DNA from: Granulicella mallensis MP5ACTX8
GTDB lineage: Bacteria > Acidobacteriota > Terriglobia > Terriglobales > Acidobacteriaceae
Direction of reading: 5' to 3'
NCBI RefSeq assembly: GCF_000178955.2
Contig: NC_016631.1
Span: 3,100,001 to 3,164,000 of the forward strand
Length of the DNA stretch: 64,000 bases
Shown here: positions 57,526-64,000 of the stretch, piece by piece
How positions within the stretch are numbered: the first letter of the stretch is position 1
Layout of the letters: each line of letters begins with the position of its first letter
The notes under the pieces: generated by a model
Seen by the model: only the letters and a program-made list of their open reading frames with translations
Told to the model about the DNA's origin: nothing
The model's database searches: none
Program-made: the position numbers and the translations under genes

Positions 57526-58656
57526 ATGCCAAAGGCACTCTCGCCTCAACTGAATCGTCCCGATCAGATTCATGCGCTTACTTCCCTGAGATTTTTTGCG
57601 GCACTATATGTCGTTTTCTTTCATGAGTTTCCAGGGTCACAAAAGATTCCATCGCTCATCCTGCATTTGATCAGCCTGGGGTTTATCTCGGTAAGTTTCT
57701 TTTTTCTGCTGTCCGGCTACATCCTGGCAATCGTTTACCTCCCAAGAACCAAGCTGGAGACGCGCAGCTTCGGCGTAGCTAGATTCGCCCGTATATATCC
57801 GTTGCTTTTTATAACACTTTTAGCTGATACACCATTTCTACTGAATCAGAGAACCGCTATTTATGGTATAAAGCCTGCCATTGTCAAAACGATTGGCACG
57901 CTTATTGGCAACATGCTGTTACTCCAAGCCTGGACGGCGAAACTGCAGTATGCCCTTAACGAACCGGCATGGTCACTTTCTGTAGAAGCCTTCTTTTATG
58001 CAAGCTTTCCTATCATAGGAAAAGCGTTATGGCGGTTGCACGGAAGATCGCTTTGGTACACCGCAACTGCGGTGTACGTGGGTGGTCAGTTGGCAGTTTG
58101 GCTTCTTACCGTTCCCTTGCATATGGGAGAACTAAAATTTCATCCATTGCTTCATCTGTCTACATTTGCGCTGGGCATTTTATTGGCTCGCTGGCAGCGA
58201 GACAATAATGCACAAATGGCACCCGCAGGGCCACCCGCGATGCTTCTTTATGCGACTCTTGTTTTGTCTACTGCAGCTTTCTTTGCGATTGTGCAACTCG
58301 GACATCGAGTTCCTTACACAAATCTTCAGCATGGTCTCCTGGCCCCATTGTTTGCCGCTGTGATCTGGGCTCTATCTTACCCACAGTTTCGTGTCTCACA
58401 ATGGCTTAGCCAGCGATGGCTCGTAGTGCTCGGAGAGTCCAGCTTTGGGCTGTACCTGTTGCATGCTGTTGTCCTGCATTGGTACGTAGGGACTAGCAAA
58501 AAAATGACAGGCGAACAGTTCGCGGTGTATCTCTTCTTGTGCGTTGGATTAAGCGTGCTCAGCTTCTATTACTTTGAGACGCCGGTCAGGAGATGGTTAA
58601 TTAGCGCGTTTAAATCCCGTAGCCGAGAAACGCTCGAAGCTGCCTCTGATGCTTAG
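57526..58656 (+). CDS. Acyltransferase-3 membrane protein
   Basis: This 376-residue protein has helix-1 motif LTSLRFFAALYVVFFHEFPG, FISVSFFFLLSGYILAIVYL and EPAWSLSVEAFFYASFPIIG. The helix-1 arginine and histidine of the family are present. It is likely an exopolysaccharide or lipid O-acyltransferase. ATG follows AGGGAATC. It marks the end of the well-ordered locus; what follows is decayed. Confidence 0.9.
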   Translation: MPKALSPQLNRPDQIHALTSLRFFAALYVVFFHEFPGSQKIPSLILHLISLGFISVSFFFLLSGYILAIVYLPRTKLETRSFGVARFARIYPLLFITLLADTPFLLNQRTAIYGIKPAIVKTIGTLIGNMLLLQAWTAKLQYALNEPAWSLSVEAFFYASFPIIGKALWRLHGRSLWYTATAVYVGGQLAVWLLTVPLHMGELKFHPLLHLSTFALGILLARWQRDNNAQMAPAGPPAMLLYATLVLSTAAFFAIVQLGHRVPYTNLQHGLLAPLFAAVIWALSYPQFRVSQWLSQRWLVVLGESSFGLYLLHAVVLHWYVGTSKKMTGEQFAVYLFLCVGLSVLSFYYFETPVRRWLISAFKSRSRETLEAASDA

Positions 58657-58789
58657 TATTGTGGCTTGCTCGATGTTGGATTGTTAATGTAGCGCGGCTT
58701 TGAAGGCCTACTTTTCCTATACCAAGGTCAGAGTTAGTCTCCAGCCGAGCATCGAGAGATGAGTGGGTTCCTGGCTCTATGCTGCGATC

Positions 58790-59175
58790 AGTTGCTTGAC
58801 CTCCTTGAGGTCCATTACCATGAACGAGTGATGTTTAGATATTCGCTTCGGAATGTCCCATTGAAGCTCTCCACGAAAACGGTGTCGGTCGACTTACCAG
58901 TTCTAGAGGAGCCGATCTTCACTCCATTCCAATAGGCCCACAGATCTATCGCCTGACTAATGAACTCGCTGCCGTTGTCAGAGGACAGCACCATCGAAGC
59001 TCCACGGTTAGACCTGAGCCAGTTCAGGGTTCAAACAGCATCGTACGCCATCAAAGCTCTGTCCAGCTTCGATGGTCACAGCATCGCGGGCATACAAATC
59101 TACGATTATCAAAGAACAGAACCGCGTGCCATCCTGTAACTGGTCCTCAACGAAGTCCATACTTCACGCCTAATC
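58790..59175 (-). pseudogene. IS3-family transposase (OrfB) remnant
   Basis: Read on the minus strand from 59160, the sequence gives MDFVEDQLQDGTRFCSLIIV, then after a stop DNGSEFISQAIDLWAYWNGV and ESFNGTFRSEYLN, then in another frame HSFMVMDLKEVKQLI. These are the DDE integrase core and tail of an IS3-type OrfB, broken by stops and frameshifts. No intact transposase or inverted repeats remain. Confidence 0.85.
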
Positions 59176-59349
59176 CGGTGCTGTGTTTTTGAACTTTTCT
59201 ACGCATTGCCGTGAAGCCTTAAAGTGGCGCTAAAGGCGCGATCAACACCACTTGGCCTTTTCGACGCAAGCTCTACCCCGACGGGTACGTTGTATAAAGG
59301 ATATAAGAGAACCGTCGGCATTTATCATGAATGTCGACTCGGTTTGCAC

Positions 59350-59390
59350 TATCCAGAGGTATCGACCCAATGGGCTGATACCTCTGGATA
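59350..59390 (+). promoter_or_regulatory. Strong hairpin directly before the DUF6798-type gene
   Basis: TATCCAGAGGTATC and GATACCTCTGGATA form a perfect 14-bp stem with a 13-nt loop that can itself pair (CCC with GGG). It ends 7 nt before the ATG at 59398, so in RNA it abuts the ribosome-binding site ACGGAG. It could control translation, end upstream transcripts, or be a scar of the adjacent insertion sequence. Confidence 0.5.
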
Positions 59391-59397
59391 ACGGAGC

Positions 59398-61005
59398 ATG
59401 GAGGAAACAGTGGTGGCGAAATTCCGTACTTGGGTCATGACACAGTACTGGCTCGGTCTTATACCTGGACTGCTGATTCTGATCTACCGGGACTTCATAC
59501 CCAAGTACCTCGCGAACGACGCGACTAGGCTCGTGAGTCTAAGGCTCTTTTACGATCCATCATTCATCTCACATGACTGGCTCCTATTAGCGCATTACGA
59601 CGAGGACCGCCTCACAATCCTATTCAGAGCGATCTTTGCTCCGCTTTGGTTTTTGACAAAGGACGGCATTATCATTGCGCTCATTGCTCGCGCATGCGTT
59701 TGGATTTTTCTACTTTACGTCATTGTCCGCCTTGCTAAGGCTCTGCAACTACCACTCTTCGCCTTGGCCGTCGGCTTCTTCTACTGGGTGGATCAAGGAC
59801 AATCGCTCGGCGCAGGTGAGTGGATCTTTGGCGATGCAGAAGGTAAATGCCTGGCCTACGGATGTCTTTTTCTTGCGATCGAAATGCTGCTGCGTAATCG
59901 CCCACGATGGGCGGCAGTTCTCTGCGGCGTTGCGTTTTGGTTTCACGTCCCCGTTGCACTTTGGACGGTGTTGGCGTTTTATGTCGCACTCTTGATTTCT
60001 GAACGGAAAAACTTCTTAAAGGGCTTCGTCATTCCCGCTCTGATCACGGTTGCAGTGTGCCTTCCGATGGCCCTCATTGCACTGAGATACATGGGGGTCT
60101 CCGCTCCAACTCCCGCCGGTATCTCTATCGACTGGCTGATTGTGATGTTCCGCAATCCACACCACATGGATCCACACCACTTTCATGGCTGGCGCGAACT
60201 GGTTGAACTTGTCATTTGCGCCACGTTGGCAACGCTCAGCTTCCGTCTCTCTCTTGGAGACAAGAAAAGGACGTTCCTTTCGTTATTGTTATTCGCGCTG
60301 CTCGGCGAATTTGCCTGTGGAGTACTTGCCCGCGAGGCAAACCTTCTGGGTCTGCTTAAAACATACCCATTCCGGGCCGCGGATGTGCTTGTTTTCTTTT
60401 TTGCATGCCTCACATTGCCATCGTTGATCGCGGATTTACTTTCTCGTGCATCTAAACCTCGCTTCGCCCAGTTGCAACCCCATGGCGCCAGAGTGACAGC
60501 CGGCGCCGTAGCGTGTGCACTCTTGATCTTGCCTACCATCTCTATAGGTTTAATGAAGAGCGATAAGTTCTTCGTACATCAGTTTGTTACCTCATGGGTG
60601 GCCTTCGCAAATCACCAGCAAACTTCCTACTCCGAAATGACGGAGTGGATAAGACTCAATACCCCCAAGGACACCGTCATTATCGCGCCTCCATGGCTCA
60701 ACGACTTCACTTTGGAATCGGAGCGAGCAACGGTTGTCAACTTTGGTCGTGACCCTCACAATGGCTTAATCGTTGAGTGGTACCAACGGTACTGCGCCAT
60801 GAACGGAGGTCCCTATCAAACGTTTGGGACCGATACAGAAACTGAAGTTCAGCGTCACTACGACTTTCTTGATGCCGCGCAGGTGCAAGATATCCACAAG
60901 AGATACGGTGGGCAGTTCTATTTCACAAAGATCCCTCGATCCGAGCCAAATCTTCAGCTCGTTCATGCAAACGCTAACTACTATCTTTATGCAATCAAGG
61001 ACTGA
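59398..61005 (+). CDS. DUF6798-type polytopic membrane protein
   Basis: This 535-residue protein has about 11 membrane helices (GLIPGLLILIYRDFIPKYLA at the start) and a soluble C-terminal domain from about residue 400, containing MTEWIRLNTPKDTVIIAPPW and ERATVVNFGRDPHNGLIVEW. The arrangement resembles GT-C membrane glycosyltransferases and the DUF6798 family. No catalytic acidic loop motif is obvious near the first helices. Its role may be exopolysaccharide assembly. The last 40 codons are duplicated just downstream. Confidence 0.68.
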   Translation: MEETVVAKFRTWVMTQYWLGLIPGLLILIYRDFIPKYLANDATRLVSLRLFYDPSFISHDWLLLAHYDEDRLTILFRAIFAPLWFLTKDGIIIALIARACVWIFLLYVIVRLAKALQLPLFALAVGFFYWVDQGQSLGAGEWIFGDAEGKCLAYGCLFLAIEMLLRNRPRWAAVLCGVAFWFHVPVALWTVLAFYVALLISERKNFLKGFVIPALITVAVCLPMALIALRYMGVSAPTPAGISIDWLIVMFRNPHHMDPHHFHGWRELVELVICATLATLSFRLSLGDKKRTFLSLLLFALLGEFACGVLAREANLLGLLKTYPFRAADVLVFFFACLTLPSLIADLLSRASKPRFAQLQPHGARVTAGAVACALLILPTISIGLMKSDKFFVHQFVTSWVAFANHQQTSYSEMTEWIRLNTPKDTVIIAPPWLNDFTLESERATVVNFGRDPHNGLIVEWYQRYCAMNGGPYQTFGTDTETEVQRHYDFLDAAQVQDIHKRYGGQFYFTKIPRSEPNLQLVHANANYYLYAIKD

Positions 61006-61063
61006 TTCACAACGATCCGTGAAGGTCCTTGAATCAAGCTCCACATTGGTAGAAACGGTAGGC

Positions 61064-61186
61064 GAAGTTCAGCGTCACTACAATTTTCTGGATGCCGCAC
61101 AGGTGCAAGATACCCAGAAAATGCACGGTGGATAGTTCTATCTCACAAAGATCCCTCGGTCCGAGCCAAATCTTCAGTTCGTGTAT
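61064..61186 (+). pseudogene. Decayed duplicate of the 3' end of the DUF6798-type gene
   Basis: This segment repeats 60844-60966 at a distance of 220 bp with roughly 17 mismatches in 123 bp by hand count. An in-frame TAG replaces the glutamine codon of GGQFYF. It is a vestige of a tandem copy. Confidence 0.85.
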
Positions 61187-61419
61187 GTCACGTCATCGAC
61201 ATGCAGATTCGTTCGGCAGGGATTGATCTCGGCAAGCAGGGATCTGGCCCCAAGAAAGCGGGAGACAGCGTCCTGCTGTGCATGAACCCCAAGACCGCTC
61301 TCACCCTGATGCTCAGTCGAAACCCGGTAGAAGGCCACAAACGTGCTCCTTCAGGTCGATTATCTTGGCTGAAATAATCGTTTTAGGGATACAAGCAGCT
61401 ACTTAGTTGATGGGCCCCA
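61187..61419. other. Non-coding stretch with a possible IS110 remnant
   Basis: A short plus-strand frame from ATG 61201 begins MQIRSAGIDLGK, like the N-terminus of IS110-family transposases, then loses resemblance and stops after 58 codons. It is weak evidence of another insertion scar. Confidence 0.3.
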
Positions 61420-62547
61420 TCAAGAACGCACTATGGCGACAGTGGAGCGTTGCTTGTAAAGACGGGTCAGGGTTTTGCGAACGGGGATATCGTAAAAATG
61501 CGCGGCTAACCAGGAGAGCAGGACGAGCCCAGCGGTATAGGCGAGCATGAAAGGCGCGGAGAGCGGTTGATGGGTGTGGGCGAAGCGGATAGCAGGGGAC
61601 AATGTCAGCGGCCAGAGCATAGGCGGGTGCAGGACGTAAAGCGGGTAAGAGATGGTGCCGAGAAAGGCGCAAAGGGGAGTCCAGCGTGAGGAGACTGAGA
61701 CGTGGGCACCAGAATAGACAATCAGTGGAAAAAGTAGGATGAGCAAGGCTAATTCTGGTGCGGCATTATGGGTAAGACTGGGGGGACCGCAGAGAGCCAA
61801 CACGAAGACGAAAGTGATGGCGGTGGCAGCGAGAATCGACGGACCGACGAGCAGTCGGGCGCGTGCCTGGTGGCGATAGAGGCGGAAGGTGAGTACACCC
61901 AACAGGAAGGACAAGGAGACGCGGCTGAAGCCGACGTAGGCGCTGTCGAAGGTGTAGCCGCGATCGAGTGTGCCGAGATGGAGGCGCTCGCCGGTAAGGG
62001 CAATTGCAGCGAGGGTCGCCAAAATAACGAGGAAACCGGTAGTGGCAAGTCGCCTGCGCACAAGGACAGCGTACAAAAGATTTGCGATAAGTTCGAAGAA
62101 AAGAGTCCACATTACTCTGTCGAGAGGAAAGAGGACGTATCGCGCGGAGGGAAGGACAAGGAGTCCGAGGGCGGTTTCCAAGACGATTCGGGAAATAAAG
62201 GTGCCTACAGGGGCGTGCAGGTGCAACTGGAGTGCTAGTTCAACCGCACCGACGACCGTGCCGATAGCGGCGATCGGATACAGGCGGATAAGGCGGGCGA
62301 CGAAGAAATTCTTGAAGGTGAGATAGGTGCTGAGTCGCTGCTCGTAGGAGAAGGCGATGACAAAGCCGCTGAGACAGAAAAAAAAATCAACAGCAAGAAA
62401 GCTGTTTTCAGTAACAAAGGACTGCGCATAGACCGGTGGAGAATGCCTCATGATGACGAGTATGGCCGCCAAGCCTCGGAGGGCATCAAGGAAATGAAAA
62501 CGATGATGCTCGGGCGGCGTGGCTGAATTAACTACGACGTTCGTCAT
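61420..62547 (-). CDS. Acyltransferase-3 membrane protein
   Basis: This 375-residue protein has helix-1 motif LDALRGLAAILVIMRHSPPV, LAVDFFFCLSGFVIAFSYEQ and LDRVMWTLFFELIANLLYAV. The family arginine/histidine pair is present. It ends with a basic tail. It is the seventh acyltransferase of this type in the window and lies within the decayed margin but is itself intact. Confidence 0.9.
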   Translation of the reverse strand: MTNVVVNSATPPEHHRFHFLDALRGLAAILVIMRHSPPVYAQSFVTENSFLAVDFFFCLSGFVIAFSYEQRLSTYLTFKNFFVARLIRLYPIAAIGTVVGAVELALQLHLHAPVGTFISRIVLETALGLLVLPSARYVLFPLDRVMWTLFFELIANLLYAVLVRRRLATTGFLVILATLAAIALTGERLHLGTLDRGYTFDSAYVGFSRVSLSFLLGVLTFRLYRHQARARLLVGPSILAATAITFVFVLALCGPPSLTHNAAPELALLILLFPLIVYSGAHVSVSSRWTPLCAFLGTISYPLYVLHPPMLWPLTLSPAIRFAHTHQPLSAPFMLAYTAGLVLLSWLAAHFYDIPVRKTLTRLYKQRSTVAIVRS

Positions 62548-62999
62548 TTATTTCCATTCGTCATAAAGGATGGAGGAGCAGCGCCAATTTTACAAGATAT
62601 CCCTAGTCGAGGCTGTGGGTTTGTGGAATGCGGCCTCATGCGCGTTCCAAGTTCGAAGGGCATCAAATCCATAGGCTGCCTTGAGGATCGCCCATGCTCT
62701 CCGGAATGGCTATTTTTCTCTTGCTTTTGAGCCAGGGCATGCGAATCGGGCGCTGCGAGAGTTGGCGGAACAGGCGCGAATAAAAACTGCTCAATCCAGT
62801 AAAGCCGGTCATCCCAACCGCCCTCTAATCAACATCATCGCTGGGCAACTAGGAGTTCCTGTCGATGTGTGGATAGTTCGAGATTGGGCATGATCGAGGA
62901 GTGTAGCGGATACGGAGGTTTTGGGACAAATCGAATAGCCCTCGCGTGGGCTCTATTCGCAGCCTAGGAAAGTCTCATGAAGGCTACGTCTCAAATATC
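62548..62999. other. Intergenic, unrecognised short frame
   Basis: About 450 bp. A 70-codon plus-strand frame at 62681-62893 ends GQLGVPVDVWIVRDWA but has no recognisable family; neighbouring remnants suggest it is a decayed gene piece. Nothing else seen. Confidence 0.35.
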
Positions 63000-63217
63000 G
63001 CCACATTGGTAGGATTCGAGAGCGCACTGTTGCGAGTCAGAAAGCCGCCCGCGCTCGCGGGCCGCAAAGGAAAGAGCCCGGCGAGGCTCTCCCTAAAGAA
63101 ATTACAACAATTCGCTTCTTGCTCAAAACCGCCGATATGCCTGCCGCTGAGATTGCCTCCCACTCTGGCATTGCTCGCTCCACCCTTTTCCGCACGATCT
63201 ACAAACCTGCCGCTTGA
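63000..63217 (+). pseudogene. Serine recombinase (resolvase) C-terminal remnant
   Basis: Across two frames one reads ATLVGFESALLR, then RERTVASQKAARARG, then ADMPAAEIASHSGIARSTLF and IYKPAA before a stop. This is the E-helix and DNA-binding helix-turn-helix of a Tn3/Hin-type resolvase (compare the usual ERTRAGLAAARARG). Frameshifts and absence of the catalytic N-terminus make it a remnant. Confidence 0.65.
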
Positions 63218-63478
63218 GTGTACACGGCTAATCCGTCTAGGTCAGTGGATGTACTCAATCTCCGGGAAATTGCTCTTCGTTCTTCAGGAAGATGTTTTCC
63301 AGTCCCTACGATCTGCTTTCAAGTTAAAAGCACAATCCACGATGCCCGTTCGTGAAAATGAATTTCAAATTGCCCCACTACCATGGCCCTCTTGTCTTAT
63401 CAGGAGAGCCACGGACCTTCCCTCGCGTATACTGAACAGATCGAGATCTCAAATCTACAATGCTGAGTGCACGCTGAC

Positions 63479-64000
63479 ATGATCGAGTCTCAACCCCTGA
63501 TTAGTGTGATTGTGCCGTGCTTCAACGAAGAAGATGGCATTGCCATGTGTCACGAACGGCTCTCCGCCGTTTTGAGCGGTATTACCGAAGCCTACGAAAT
63601 CATCTACGTAGATGACGGCTCCCGAGATCGCACCGCAGAGCTGCTGCGCAGCTTTCACCAAGCTGATCCGCGCGTCGTCGTACTTCGATTCAGCCGCAAC
63701 TTCGGCCATCAACCGGCGGTTTCGGCCGGGCTGGATGCCGTACGCGGCCAGGCCGTGGTGATCATAGACGCCGATCTCCAGGATCCTCCGGAGCTAATCC
63801 CCTCCATGCTCGAGCTCTGGCGCAAGGACTATCAGGTGGTTTACGGCGTGCGCGTAAACCGCGAGGGCGAAACCGGCTTCAAGTTGTGGTCCGCCAAGAT
63901 GTTTTACCGCATCATTAACTCGCTCTCCGATGTCGAAATTCCGCTCGATACCGGAGACTTTCGCCTTATGGACCAAGCCATTGTAAGCGCGTTCCGGCAG
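63479..64000 (+). CDS. GtrB/DPM-type glycosyltransferase, GT2 (C-terminus cut by window edge)
   Basis: 174 codons are visible from ATG 63479. Motifs are ISVIVPCFNEEDGIAMC, EIIYVDDGSRDRTAELL and VVIIDADLQDPPELIPSM, with the DAD metal site, then RNFGHQPAVSAGLDAVRGQA. This pattern belongs to polyisoprenyl-phosphate glycosyltransferases that make undecaprenyl-phosphate-linked sugars, which GT39/GT-C enzymes such as the one at 2905 use. The missing part should hold two membrane helices. Confidence 0.92.
   Translation, partial: MIESQPLISVIVPCFNEEDGIAMCHERLSAVLSGITEAYEIIYVDDGSRDRTAELLRSFHQADPRVVVLRFSRNFGHQPAVSAGLDAVRGQAVVIIDADLQDPPELIPSMLELWRKDYQVVYGVRVNREGETGFKLWSAKMFYRIINSLSDVEIPLDTGDFRLMDQAIVSAFRQ

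Noticed and set aside
61201-61380. Possible IS110 transposase gene
   Set aside because: Only the first 12 residues look like the family; too weak to call a gene.

Overview
The window looks like a chromosome segment of an Acidobacteriota soil bacterium (Terriglobus/Granulicella/Edaphobacter-like). The evidence is two large Oar-type TonB-dependent receptors with an N-terminal carboxypeptidase-like domain, Tat-exported polysaccharide enzymes, a zf-HC2 anti-sigma factor paired with an ECF sigma factor, and a long exopolysaccharide locus rich in acyltransferase-3 proteins. The taxonomic call is inferred from gene content only; no rRNA or tRNA gene was seen.

Layout. 1-5.9 kb: a TonB receptor running off the left edge, a GT39-like membrane glycosyltransferase with a TPR tail, and an AraC-type regulator. 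6.0-15.6 kb: an oxalate/formate module. It holds a formate dehydrogenase (fdhF plus a DUF1641 protein, minus strand) and, divergently, fdhD, a DUF7009 protein, an alginate-export-family porin, a Tat-signal bicupin oxalate decarboxylase, an OxlT-like oxalate/formate antiporter and a 56-residue MFS small-subunit gene that is easily missed. Together these predict uptake of oxalate, decarboxylation to formate and CO2, and oxidation of formate. 15.6-29.6 kb: a dispersed repeat element, a secreted beta-helix protein, an alginate-lyase/beta-helix fusion, a second TonB receptor, an SGNH hydrolase, a TPR protein, a 3-hydroxyisobutyrate-dehydrogenase-like enzyme and a PapA5-like acyltransferase. Two LacI-type operator-like sites flank the polysaccharide genes.

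30.4-32.9 kb: an ECF sigma factor and its membrane anti-sigma factor, which carries an unusual extracytoplasmic CXXCH motif. A small ORF with three 24-bp tandem repeats precedes them, and a small beta-barrel protein lies convergent. 33.4-57 kb: an exopolysaccharide locus with a glycosyltransferase, five acyltransferases, an O-antigen polymerase-like protein, a Wza-like export protein overlapping a Wzc-like tyrosine autokinase, and a minus-strand run of eight glycosyltransferases. 57-63.5 kb: a plastic margin with two more acyltransferases, a DUF6798-type membrane protein whose 3' end is duplicated as a decayed fragment, an IS3 transposase remnant and a frameshifted serine-recombinase remnant. 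The window ends inside a GtrB-like glycosyltransferase.

Start codons were chosen by reading ribosome-binding sites and signal peptides. Where they differ from the longest possible reading frame the entry says so.
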